From positions 62,001 to 126,000 of the forward strand of contig JAJNNX010000030.1 in NCBI GenBank assembly GCA_023159155.1: a stretch of DNA of 64,000 nt. The letters are read 5' to 3'. The notes under the pieces are model-generated. The model saw only the letters and a list, made by a program, of their open reading frames with translations. It did not search any database and had not been told where the DNA came from. The number at the start of each line of letters is the position of its first letter. The first letter of the stretch is position 1. This DNA comes from Ustulina deusta. Its lineage: Eukaryota > Ascomycota > Sordariomycetes > Xylariales > Xylariaceae. Made by a program: the position numbers and the translations under genes. Positions 27,549-37,652 of the stretch are shown piece after piece.

Positions 27549-27957
27549 TTTCTAGACTTCTTATAAAATTATAAAAATAAATATATATAGTAATAGCTAA
27601 TAAATTTATAAGCAATTATAAAAACAATAATAAAGCAATATAATATAAAAAAATTATATAAATCTAATATTATTAGTAATTTTGAATTAAAACTATATTT
27701 AAATTTTTAGTTTTAAAAAAAAGTAATATAATAATTAGTATAGTTTTAGCAAAACTTATAAAAACTTTAGACTTATATAGTAATAAAATAGGAAGTTTAT
27801 ATATAGACTAATTTATAGCTCTATAGCTATATATATAAAATCTATATTTATCTACCTTATAAATTCTGATTTTTTTTTCTTTTTTTTTTAAGCTTAAAAT
27901 CTTTGTTTATAGTATTAATAAACTAGCTATAAAAGCTTTACTTAACTGATTATGATA
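27549..27957 (+). mobile_element. Chromovirus copy C remnant, 3' end plus LTR
   Basis: 27,549-27,726 matches the last about 180 bp of the chromovirus interior (B about 25,593-25,769). It is followed by an LTR at 27,727-27,957 that is almost wholly converted to A/T. The upstream part of C is cut off by copy A, which must have inserted into it. Confidence 0.75.
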
Positions 27958-28708
27958 GTAGGCCCGTATAGCTATAATATTTATTATTATATTTCTAAGT
28001 ATATTACTTATTCTAAGTTATTTTAATTTTAGTTTAAATTTTATTTTTTTAAGTTTTAACTTTTTTTTTTTTTTAGATTTTTTTTTAAATATTAGTTCGC
28101 TTAAAACGTTTATAAAAAAGTTTAGTGCTTAATTTTTTTTTTTTTTATAAAAAAAAAGATTTTAAGATTGTTTAATAATAAAAAGCTAGCTATACTTAAA
28201 AATTAAAATTGTTCTAATCGTTTAAAAACTAGAAATAAAATAAAAATGTTTAAAATTAAGTTTTTTATAAATTATTAATTTTTAAATAGTATAAAAGTTA
28301 AAAATTTTATTAAAGTTATATTAAAGTTAGGTTTATATTATAAAATATATAATTTTTTATATTAAGTATATAACTAAAAAAAAAAGTTTATTTATATTTT
28401 ACTAATTATAACAAAATAAAAAATATATATTTATTAAATATTTATTAGCAAATAATTAGTAAGTTTAAAATAGTGTTATAATTAGTTAAGTAAAGTTTTT
28501 ATAGCTAGTTTATTAATATTATAAATAAAGATTTTAAGCTAAAAAAAAAAAAAAAAAAAAAAAAGTTAGAGTTTATAAAGTAGGTAAATATAGATTCTGT
28601 ATATATAGCTACAGAGTTATAGGTTGGTCCGTGTGTAGATTTCCTATTTTATTGCCATGTAGGTCTGGAGTCCTTGCAGGTCTCGCCAAGACTGTACTGA
28701 CCGTCACA
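27958..28708 (-). mobile_element. Chromovirus copy D remnant, 5' end with LTR (inverted)
   Basis: 28,474-28,708 is an inverted copy of the chromovirus LTR, starting TGTTAT and ending CGTCACA in plus-strand reading. 27,958-28,473 is the reverse complement of the first about 540 bp of the interior (compare 20,094-20,640). The D sequence stops exactly where copy C's LTR ends, so C appears to have inserted into D in the opposite orientation. The LTR is surprisingly well preserved for the outermost layer. Confidence 0.75.
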
Positions 28709-29480
28709 CTATAGCTATATTATATAAGCGTTAGACATTAAAGTTTTTAGTTTATTAAAAAAAAAGTTTAAAAACAAAATTAAAAAAATATTTAAAAACT
28801 GCTTTAGTATTATATTTTTAAAAAAAAATATAATTATAGTATATAAATAAGCTTGTAATACTATTTTATTATTAAAAACTATTAAACAAATATAAGTAAT
28901 AATTAAAATATAGCTAAAAGATATCTAATTATTATTATTTTTAAAATATATTATATTTAAAAATAAAAATATTACTTATAAAGTTTAGCTAATACTTATA
29001 TTAATTAATTGATTTAAAATACTTAAATATTAGCTTAAACTAAACTAAATAAAAATTATAATATTTATAAAAAACTAAAATTTATAATATATAACTTAAA
29101 AATTAGCTAAATACTACTTTTTTTTTAATAACCTATTATAAAAGCTATTTTTTATAAAAGCTAGTAAAGCTTTTAATTAAAAAGCCGAAAAAATTGCAAT
29201 TTTAAAAATATACATTAAACTATTAAAAACTAAATTAGTTAAAAAAACTATATTAAAGCGCAAGTTAGTTAAATTGCTATTTAGTTATTATTTTATTTAT
29301 ATAACTTATATATAGCAAGTTAAGCAAAAATTATAATAGCAAATGCTATATATAAATAAAGCTAAAAATAAAAATATACTAAAAACAAAAAAAAAACAAA
29401 AACTAAAAATATAATTAAGGTTAAAACATTTTAATATTTAATAAAAATACTAAGGTTGGCTATAAATATTATGTTGTGCT
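28709..29480. other. AT-rich flank, nothing recognisable
   Basis: RIP-like A/T sequence to the right of the chromovirus nest up to the isochore border. No LTR, coding frame or RNA gene recognised. Confidence 0.6.
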
Positions 29481-30631
29481 ATAAATAATAGTTTCGAAAG
29501 TTGGTGGGTGGCTATTTTAGTGGCTGGGTTGCGATGGGGTGGTTTGCAAGGGGGGGTGTTAGCTTAATATGTACTAAACAATATGATTCTATATTCTGGG
29601 TATATTTTGCTAAATTATTGTAGCCCGTAAAATACGCTTAAATATACTACTTTCTGGTTTAGTTCTTCAGCTCTTACTAATAGTGAATTCCCTACACCTC
29701 GAAAGTTCATAAAGGTTTCCAAAATCAACTAATGAAAATAGCAAACAGAGATGAGACTAGCACCTGTCACAGCTTTGTATGATTAGGTGGTCAATCGTAC
29801 AAGTATGTGCCCATTAACTGAAGAGCGATTTGAAGTATGCATTGCTGGTATCCTATTACGAGTTTTCTCCCTGAGGACATTTACCCTCTGCTACTTTAGG
29901 GTTGGTGCATCCCATGAAATTATCTGCGCACCATAAACTTCATCTACTATTCTCTTGTCTATCTATCTTGATTTCTCGAGCTGATTGGTTGGTTCGAGCG
30001 GTCAGTTTGAGGGAGGGGTTGCCTGTTGAATGTGACAAGCCCTTGACAGGGCTCAGCTACACCTAGGCCATCACTCTCAAGGCCATCATCGGTAAGCCTG
30101 CTCGACCAACGTAAAACACGCTGCTATTTAAAACGATAAAGTCCTTACTGAGGCTTTCGAGGTAGTTATAGCAACTATAGCTACCAGGCATTTGTGAGTA
30201 TGTTTTATACTATGACGTAGCGTAACTAAGAAAGCTACCTAGGCAGGTATACCTTTGCAAAAATAGAAAAGTGGGACTCAAAACGGCCTTATCCGAGAAT
30301 CCTGTTAAAACTGTGCGGAGACAGGGCAATGTAGGTAGTGATTTTCTATGGCCAATCTAGGTGACCTACCCTTTGTGCCATCTAACTATAAACGCACTAG
30401 TACTTACCTTATGCATGGGGAAGCTCTGCAAGGGACCTGCCGATTCGAGGTTCTCGCCGGTTCTCCTCCGACCCTCGTGGCTTTTGCTAAGGTACCAATT
30501 AAATTAGCACTAAGGTATACATACTTACCTAACAGACTAAGCCACAACTCCGTTGAGCTTTGAGCTCTGAAATCTCGAAAACGATAGCCTCGCCAAAACT
30601 TCAAACATCCGGAACACTACGCCTTTTCGAA
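29481..30631. other. Isochore border and upstream region of the INA17-like gene
   Basis: Base composition becomes normal from about 29,500. There are only short frames (for example 30,348-30,563, both strands) without recognisable motifs. The last 200 bases should hold the promoter and 5' leader of the next gene. An in-frame ATG at 30,560 lies 24 codons upstream of the chosen start. Confidence 0.6.
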
Positions 30632-31200
30632 ATGTTCACGAAGTCTACAGGCCAGATAATAGCGCTCTTGCGCAACCCAACATTGTCCACCCAGCTGATC
30701 CCACGATCTCGCGCCACCTTACAGCCCTCCCGAGTGCGCTTCTCATCAACGCAAGCACCCAACGACCCCAGACCAACAGGGTCTCTCAATGTAAGGCCAC
30801 CGCGCGCAAGCTACTTTCATCGAGGAATAAAAAAATGGGGAAAGCAGCAAAAGTAGAGCGAGAGAGTAACTGACATTCCCCCTTCTTTTCCCCAACAACA
30901 GCACAGGACTTTCTACAAGACCTTCGGCCGCCCTATCGCCAAGGTCTTCTTGATGGCCATCTTCACGTACCAGCTGGTGTATTACTTCTGGGTGCGATTG
31001 GAACAGGACGAGATTCGGGCCGAGATGCAGGGTGCGTTCTCTCTCTCTCTCTCTTTGTTCCATCAAACCAGTCCAGACCACCCAAATTCACCCCGCGATA
31101 CAATCGGACTAATTCGCTGATTGGAAATCTTGTACGGTATATAGCCACCATATCCGACCTCGAGGCGAGAATAGAAGCGCTCGAGCAAGCGGAGACGTAG
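30632..31200 (+). CDS. INA17: INA17-like mitochondrial inner membrane assembly protein
   Basis: Three exons, 30632-30790, 30902-31031 and 31145-31200, give 114 residues. Donors are GTAAGG and GTGCGT; acceptors are cag and tag. The start MFTKSTGQ opens a presequence rich in Arg, Ser and Thr and lacking acidic residues for about 45 residues, typical of mitochondrial import. Exon 2 encodes one membrane span (VFLMAIFTYQLVYYFWV) followed by a charged helix that continues into exon 3 (ISDLEARIEALEQAET), a short coiled coil. This order (presequence, FGRPIAKVF, single span, coiled coil) resembles yeast Ina17, which with Ina22 helps join the F1 and peripheral-stalk modules of ATP synthase. The family call rests on remembered similarity; the gene model is firm. 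It converges with MID1. Confidence 0.7.
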
Positions 31201-31872
31201 AAGAAGCAGTGAGGGTAAGAATATGAAGTGTGGGAGAGCATACGAGACACGACGAGACGCGCCGAAGGACGATGACTATACGGTGTTATGAATTGCGTAC
31301 GCGGCTATGACGCGCAAGATGACAGCTTGAGGTCAGGGAAAGGGAGCTGTGATTTATGAAGAATGCCGTGCTTCTGATCCGACCTATCCTCTCGCTATCA
31401 GATATTAGAGACAGCAGGGGCTCAACATCCCCACCAAGGCAAGAAAGCTTGCTAAGGGTATCGCCAAATCAAGGAAGCACACATTGAGGCCAACGTGGAT
31501 TGTGGCAGACTAGTGCTAAGGAGAAGCTACGCAGGAAATACCTGCGAAAGACGAGAAGCCAGACTCGAGCTTGTGTCTCACACGAGAGCATAAGTCGCAT
31601 TCAGGAGATCCGCCACTAAGCAAGTCTTATCATACAAGGCCTCTAATAGAGCTCTCCTATCATAGTATTGAAACAAAACCCCAAGAACGCCTATGCCAAT
31701 GCCCTGCATCTTTCCATGTAGTGCCGTTTCGCTTCGCCTGCTGTTCTAAGCCCAAAAAGACAGCCACACATTTTGAACCCAAACCTCGACGCCTTCATCC
31801 GAATATTCTCTAATAGCGTTATCCGTGAGATTATCCCTAACTTTTCCATCCCTCTGCTTCTCTCAGAGGAAC
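31201..31872. other. Convergent 3' intergenic region
   Basis: Holds the 3' ends of the INA17-like (+) and MID1 (-) transcripts. Short frames such as 31,571-31,813 have no recognisable motif. No RNA gene seen. Confidence 0.6.
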
Positions 31873-33843
31873 TCACGATAGCAAAAGCAGCGGTACAATC
31901 ATGAGAGCTGCCATGCTCACCCAAGATATCGCTACTGGAGGAGCAGCGCTGGGATAGTACGCTGACCCAGGGTAGTTACAAGAAAGCTCCTTGTCCTTGT
32001 CCCAGACCGCATAACTTGTGTTGAAACCAAATTTTGATTTCTGCAATGGACAGGAAAATCCGATCGATGCGGGGCAACTCTTGACAAGTTCGTAGCAGAG
32101 ATAGTCACAAGGTAGTAGCTCCTTGTAGGGTCCAGGTTCGATGGTTTTGTCAATCTCTACATTTCTAGACGAGGTATAGGCCTTCAGATTGCCAAACTTG
32201 AGCCTAATACTCTCGTCGACATATGTGCCATTAGGAAACGACGCGTTAATATTGCGCATCTGTAGGTACTTTTGATCCGGCGACGAGAAGTCCTCACACC
32301 TCGGTATGGCGACCGAACAGAGCCAGTTTTTGTATGCTTGCTTGCAATCATCACAATCCCGGACGAGGGAGTACCTCTGGGTCGGCGGAGCCTGGCAGGG
32401 GGTTTGTTGCAGGACCTTATCAAAGTTATCCCACATGGTTCGTGTGTAGTTGTCATAGAAAGCCGCGAGAGCTGTTCCATTCGGGAACTTTTCCGAGTTT
32501 CCGGGTACAGCGTACCGCGTCTCCGTGCAAACAGTCAAGTTGAAGATAAATGTACAGGCGCCGTCTGATACTAGTGTAAGCATAGTTCTATTTCGTTCGC
32601 CCATCAGGAAATACTTACTAGGTTTCGTGCTGAAGTCAATACCCTTGTACACGACTGCACCACCTCCAGAGCTGCCGTCCTGTCTCTTCTGAAGGGACAA
32701 GCTGGTATTTAGAGCTATTATCCCTGAATAGCTAGTGCTGGCGTTCAGCCCACTAATGTAGAACTCCTGTGTTGTCAAATTATCCTCCCCGCCTTGCCTC
32801 AAACCTATCGTTGCTTGACTACCACCATTTTGAAGTGGTCGAATTTGCGCCCAGCTGCTCAAGCCACAATATGATTTGCGTAAACCATTGATATCCAGGT
32901 TTTTTGTGTTCTGGACAAACACGATATATGGAGGTGTAGAAATCACCTCCTCCGAGTGACTGGTAAGGTTTAGTGTTGTCAGTAAGGAGGAGGAGGCGTC
33001 GGAATCAACCCAGTACAGATTTGGCTCGGCTTCACTATCATACGAATGGTGGTATCCGTCAAGAGAGACGGCCACTTCATAATTATATGGTAATGTAGTG
33101 GTGAAGAACTTTTCCGAAACTTGTGGAGCGGATATACTAAAATATACATCGCCATCAAGCGAAGTATTATACATCACGGCCCCTTCGTCAAAGACAATGG
33201 TTTTCTGAGACCCTTCGTCCTTTCCGGGACCAGGCGAAGTGTTCTCACTTGATGTAGACACGAACAACGTCAATTGCGGAGGGTCCATGGTGGTCTGGTC
33301 TGGCGAAATGCGACCAGGCTGGTTGCAAGTGTTTACCGATATATAGAGTGTCTTAGATGGCGTCTGTCGACGGACTGGATCCAAGTCGGAGCTCAATTCG
33401 TCATCTCCATCACCTTCGCCTTTAGCGTATTCTTGTGTCCCATTCAAGCTCCTGCGAAGCTCATATGGCGTGTCAGGCTCTTGCGCCGATCTACCAGAGA
33501 CCGAAGCTACTTCAAAAACATATGCAATTGTATTCCCAGGGTCGATGTTGCTCCTCGTAGGGCTGTCGGCATCGAGAGAGCTTGCTCCGTCCGAAACTCT
33601 CCCTGTAATACTCCGATCGAACAAGGCGAAACTAGGCTCATAGGAAGGCCCTCCAACGTCAAACAACTCTGTTGCGTCCTCGATATCGTAGAAAGGGCCA
33701 TCCTGGCCAAGGATGTCCGGGATCTGGGCTAAGTCGGCGGCAAAGGCGAATTGCGGAGCGAAGAGGAAGAGATAGAGGACGATGACAAGAAAAGAGGCTA
33801 TCACGGAGGCAGCCAGACGCGACTGTAATGGACTAAGTTGCAT
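31873..33843 (-). CDS. mid1: MID1, stretch-activated calcium channel component
   Basis: Intronless, 656 residues. An N-terminal hydrophobic signal (about 14-36) is followed by a long extracellular region with many Asn-X-Ser/Thr sites. From about residue 430 a Cys-rich domain begins: C430 and C439, then CDDC near 497-500, LCSVAIPRC near 509-516, PCDYLCYELVKSCP near 579-591 and FSC. A hydrophobic tail occupies about 636-656. This is the layout of fungal Mid1, the regulatory partner of the Cch1 calcium channel in the plasma membrane, needed for calcium uptake on mating, cell-wall or cold stress. The Cys-rich domain is the part essential for function in yeast. The length is usual for the family. 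Upstream (33,844 on) is free of coding signal and should hold the promoter. Confidence 0.93.
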   Translation of the reverse strand: MQLSPLQSRLAASVIASFLVIVLYLFLFAPQFAFAADLAQIPDILGQDGPFYDIEDATELFDVGGPSYEPSFALFDRSITGRVSDGASSLDADSPTRSNIDPGNTIAYVFEVASVSGRSAQEPDTPYELRRSLNGTQEYAKGEGDGDDELSSDLDPVRRQTPSKTLYISVNTCNQPGRISPDQTTMDPPQLTLFVSTSSENTSPGPGKDEGSQKTIVFDEGAVMYNTSLDGDVYFSISAPQVSEKFFTTTLPYNYEVAVSLDGYHHSYDSEAEPNLYWVDSDASSSLLTTLNLTSHSEEVISTPPYIVFVQNTKNLDINGLRKSYCGLSSWAQIRPLQNGGSQATIGLRQGGEDNLTTQEFYISGLNASTSYSGIIALNTSLSLQKRQDGSSGGGAVVYKGIDFSTKPSKYFLMGERNRTMLTLVSDGACTFIFNLTVCTETRYAVPGNSEKFPNGTALAAFYDNYTRTMWDNFDKVLQQTPCQAPPTQRYSLVRDCDDCKQAYKNWLCSVAIPRCEDFSSPDQKYLQMRNINASFPNGTYVDESIRLKFGNLKAYTSSRNVEIDKTIEPGPYKELLPCDYLCYELVKSCPASIGFSCPLQKSKFGFNTSYAVWDKDKELSCNYPGSAYYPSAAPPVAISWVSMAALMIVPLLLLS

Positions 33844-35599
33844 GGTGATTACATAGCCCCAGCGGGCTTTCGGAACAAAAGGCGGGCGACGGAGTCAACG
33901 AGGAAGACGGAGGAGTGTTAGCCATCAAATTCGATGGCATACATCCTGTCGCGACGGGGGTAGACAAGTAGGTCCCGGTTTCTTTGCGGGAGTTGGATGG
34001 ACTAAGTTTTGGCGCGATACTGGCTCTCGTGTCGTCGGCTTTGTATTTCGTTTTCGATGGGCTTCGGGTCGAGTTGCTCGTGACGACGACTCGTGGTCGT
34101 CAAGGGGCTGAATTGTCGTGGGGCTGTTTCAAGCAAGTCACTGGCGGCCTGCACTACCCTCCTAACCTACGGTACAACTATACAGCAGTAGGTTCTAGAT
34201 AGGCTTGATTAATTGCAAGCGCATAACAAATTGGGCTTAGCGCGCTTGCCGCTTTTGCTCAGGCTTGGCTCAGGCTCGGCCTGGAAATACGGGGGTATGG
34301 CAATAGATATGGGGTCTTTGCCATATTAGGTTTAGGTTCCCCTCTGGATATCAGATCTTCCTTCGAAAAACCGAGGCGCAATTGGTTTATGGCCCCTGTA
34401 TAGTGAGCTTAGCAAGTACTGTTGTTGTTCCTTTGAGATAGGTTTTACCTGTTGTTGTTGTTGTTTTGTTTAACGCCATGCGAGAGTCTCCCTACCTAGG
34501 GGGATGGGGCGTGGTACGCTGTTATATACACATATAATAGAACCAGATCTTGCCTTATGACTCAACATATCATAGCTGTGGTCTCTACATTCAGCATTCT
34601 CCAAGCACATTTCAGTCCGCACCCACGTATCGCTTTACCACGCCCTCAAACATTCGCTTTGCCAGTATTCCTCCCATCGTTCCAGGATACCTCGTGCTCA
34701 CACTGGTAAAAACCCCGTGGGGAAAGACCCGTAGGTGACTTCAACGATTGCCGGCGTCCCGCTGACCATGTATACGGGAGTGGTTTGGTTCTTCGTATAG
34801 AAGGTGAGTCGAACGCATTCGTCAGCTCGTTTCAGCTCCGTACCCGTATCGTTGGCGTATACGCCCCGCGTCCCTTATCCCGGCATATTGCGGTCCTCTG
34901 CTCTACCGCCGCCGCGCAATATACTTCGCCGCAAGTACTGGACAGCTGGCCTTATCCAACGTCTAACATGCTTCCGGCAAATAGATAGAAATATAGTAAC
35001 ATGCTGAAAAAGCGGCGCAGATGAGCCTTGTGTCTTTTCAAGGTTCTGGGGCAGACTTGTATGTGGGGTGAGATCCAGTCGCATATCGGCCAGTCAACGG
35101 GATCTTGTACTTGAATGATATGCTTTGGTCTGCGGACGCAGCTGCACCCGGTCATCAATAAGATTTTTTGAGTCATTAGTACGTATGTGATCAGTAGAAC
35201 ATAAGGTGTTTAATATACCGAACAATTAAGTTGAGTCCAGTGCCCCCGCGTAAAGCTACGCCGAGGAGTCATTCGGTGGCTAGAAGCCAGCCGGGTAGTT
35301 GAGTGAAGGCCTAAATACCACGCCTCTCACGGGATCTTGTACTTTGGGCCGGCAGCGAGACAGAGCTGAAGCATGAACCCAACAACGATAGGGGATGGCA
35401 AAAAAGGAAGCTGCAGGACAAACCAAGAAGTTAGAACAAAGCAAGCCAGCGCATGTTATTGTGAAGCAACGCACCATTGAACAACAAGATGATAACACAT
35501 TGCTAAAACACTTGTGTAGGCGAGCGACCAGCAATGAGTGAGACGTTCTCGATAAAAATCGATAGGATACTGAGATAGGGTTTGCCCGGCGGAGGGTTA

Positions 35600-35910
35600 T
35601 TTGCTGGTGTTACCGGCTCAGCTAAGTGAAGGGCCTGTAGTCGACGAGTTCTCGCCGGGGGGGCCGGGTGAGCTGGCAAGGGGTGTCGCCGGCTCATCCA
35701 AGGCAAGGACCAAGTTGTTGCCAGGGATTGTTTGCAAGGGGTGTTCGTTACCAGTTTGCGTATGTATGTACGTGTTGTATCGGCTAGACTAAGGCAAGGG
35801 CCTCAAGTTGTTGCTGGGGGCCGAGTGCGTTTGCAAGGAGTGTCACCGGCCGGAGTCAGGCGGGAGGGCCGTAGTTGTCGGTGGCGTTTGCGTCTCGCTG
35901 GCCTCACCGA
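35600..35910. repeat. Degenerate minisatellite, about 60-90-bp units
   Basis: About four imperfect units. Each contains a tgtyrccggc-type start, a middle aaggcaagg/aagggcc plus agttgttg segment, and an end of tttgcaagg(g/a)gtgt. Units start near 35,605, 35,683, 35,740 and 35,838. GC-rich and not coding in any convincing frame. Confidence 0.55.
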
Positions 35911-36223
35911 GGACACCATTTTGATGGATCAGAAGAAGCAAGTCTGATAATAATGGTCCAGATGATGTGGTTGGAAGAAAGATTTGCCAGAGATAAGGTA
36001 GATGCTGTGACCACGTTTTTGCTTTCGAATACGTCGGACCATCTCAACAGGCCCATCTGCAGTCTAATATTACCTGTTGTTGGTCTCTTCGAAGTTCATA
36101 GTTACTCGGTAACCGCGGGGAATTGAATGCTCGGCGCATTTCCTACAGTGAAAATGCTCTCGTGTTGCCGGCGCACAACATAAGACCGCCACTGGTCTCT
36201 TCACCGCGCTGATAAACCCGTGT

Positions 36224-36433
36224 TCACCCACGTTTGCGCTTCAAGAACTCGCGTCTTGTCATCCCTTCGGTCCATAGCTTTTCCTCGTCCACAGTATATG
36301 GCCGATTACTGTACTCGATTGCCTCCATTCTTGTCATAGTAAGAGACCAGAGCCAAGAACCCGAAAGCATGAACAGATTGTTAAGCCAGAGAGGGCCCTG
36401 CAGGTCTCCTTTAAGATGGCTAGTAAAGCGCAA
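36224..36433 (-). CDS. Possible terminal exon of a small unrecognised gene
   Basis: The minus-strand frame ends with a hydrophilic, coding-like stretch (RPYTVDEEKLWTEGMTRREF, then LKRKRG and a stop at 36,224). The charged composition and lack of low complexity look like real protein. Upstream on the same strand (about 36,420-36,487) a different frame begins MGVLSKIVTIPIMAIEL, which could be a first exon with a membrane segment, joined by an unproven short intron. I do not recognise the family. It may equally be chance. Confidence 0.25.
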   Translation of the reverse strand: MRFTSHLKGDLQGPLWLNNLFMLSGSWLWSLTMTRMEAIEYSNRPYTVDEEKLWTEGMTRREFLKRKRG

Positions 36434-37652
36434 AGCTCTATGGCCATTATGGGGATTGTTACAATTTTAGAAAGCACACCCATGAACACGTGGATTTAAT
36501 GGGTGACGTTTTTAGGTAATGATAGAGTGGCAAGCTCGCGTGACGAATATATAATCGGCCGAGGCTGTGATGTGATAGTGCGCCTGACCAACAATGTGTT
36601 GGGAGTATTATTGAAGATGAAGGGAGAGAGAAGGTGGGCGATAATGTCAATTAGAGAGGTAAAGTGGGAGCAACGAGCTCTTTATATACCTCTAGAAGGG
36701 AACGCACGGCAGGCTCGTATTGAAATTCTACTCACTAGCACAAGATAAATCTTAAGTTAATCAATAACCATAGTCACCGTTTAATAAAATCAAATCCACG
36801 CGGCCTAATATTACTGAGCTCGTGACAAGCTACGAGATACGCCGCATTAGGGCTATCGGGTTTTTGTGGTTGACCTGTAGGTACGGCTGGATTGCCTATA
36901 ATATGCTTGGTAGGAGAGTGGATGTAGAATTACTGGAGGTGAGGAGGTTGTACAGTCGTGATCGCAGTCGCTTTCGGGATCGCTTCTTGGACCCGGCATA
37001 GGTTATTCCCCTCCAGCTAAATAAAGCTCCCGTGTCTCCTGCCATGCAACTGCTGCTAATAGCAGGCAATATCAGGGGTTCGCTCGGTGTATAGAAAGCC
37101 TTGCAGGTCTTGACCGTCTTCATCGCAATCCAGACATCTCTCTCCTTCTCGCTCTTGCATCGTGCTTGGTTGCATTCGAAAGACCATCCCAGTTCTACGG
37201 TTCAGCCATCGGCATGCAAGCCACAGTTCGACATTCTTCGTGGCGTCCATCCAAGCCTAACGCCATGAGGATAAGTCCACCAGCCACAGACCATGGACCG
37301 GCATGACATAGCCTGGTTGATACAGGCCCGGCGACAAGGGAAGAGTAGCTAGTGTGGCGAAGTCGGCGTATCGTCAGCATCAAATGAAATGAGTCGTTTG
37401 CTTGTAGACAGCGCGTCGCGGCAATTATTATAGGATAGCATGGCTGGCTCAGTCGGCGAGCGACTTTTACCTTGCCTATTGCGACTCTGGTAAACATCAC
37501 GATTCTCGAGCCTCATTTTTTCCCCTTGCAACCATCGCGCTCCGACTCCGCCATTTGGGAATCGTTTGTAAGATCCAGCCGTGAGGACGTGACGGTTGTA
37601 ACTAGACTAGCACACGCCGGATCATAAGGGCTTCGTACGACTGACGCCTAGC

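Larger units (their letters stand above)
1..29480. other. AT-rich RIP-affected isochore, gene-free
   Basis: This stretch is dominated by A and T, with TpA everywhere, stops in every frame and only low-complexity open frames. Short islands of normal composition remain at about 5-900, 1140-1560, 8230-8520, 15,560-15,700, 19,855-19,990, 25,770-25,900 and 28,610-28,710; most lie in LTR-like repeats. Where two copies of a repeat can be compared, the differences are almost all C-to-T or G-to-A, as expected from repeat-induced point mutation. The change to normal composition is abrupt at about 29,480-29,520. No intact host gene is visible inside. Confidence 0.93.
33844..37652. other. 3.8-kb intergenic region
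   Basis: Between MID1 and the Zn2Cys6 gene, which are divergent. It contains a minisatellite (35,600-35,910) and a short coding-like frame (36,224-36,433, minus), both listed separately. The other open frames are short and lack motifs or plausible intron joins. No tRNA seen. Confidence 0.55.

Noticed and set aside
19855..28708. Five spaced repeats considered as a CRISPR-like or satellite array
   Set aside because: They are about 240-bp LTRs with TG...CA ends, a polypurine tract and target duplication; spacing is irregular and the host is a fungus.
29990..30330. Possible decayed coding sequence before the INA17-like gene
   Set aside because: Translations in all plus frames contain stops and match nothing I recognise.
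33274..33732. 152-residue plus-strand frame
   Set aside because: Antisense shadow of MID1.
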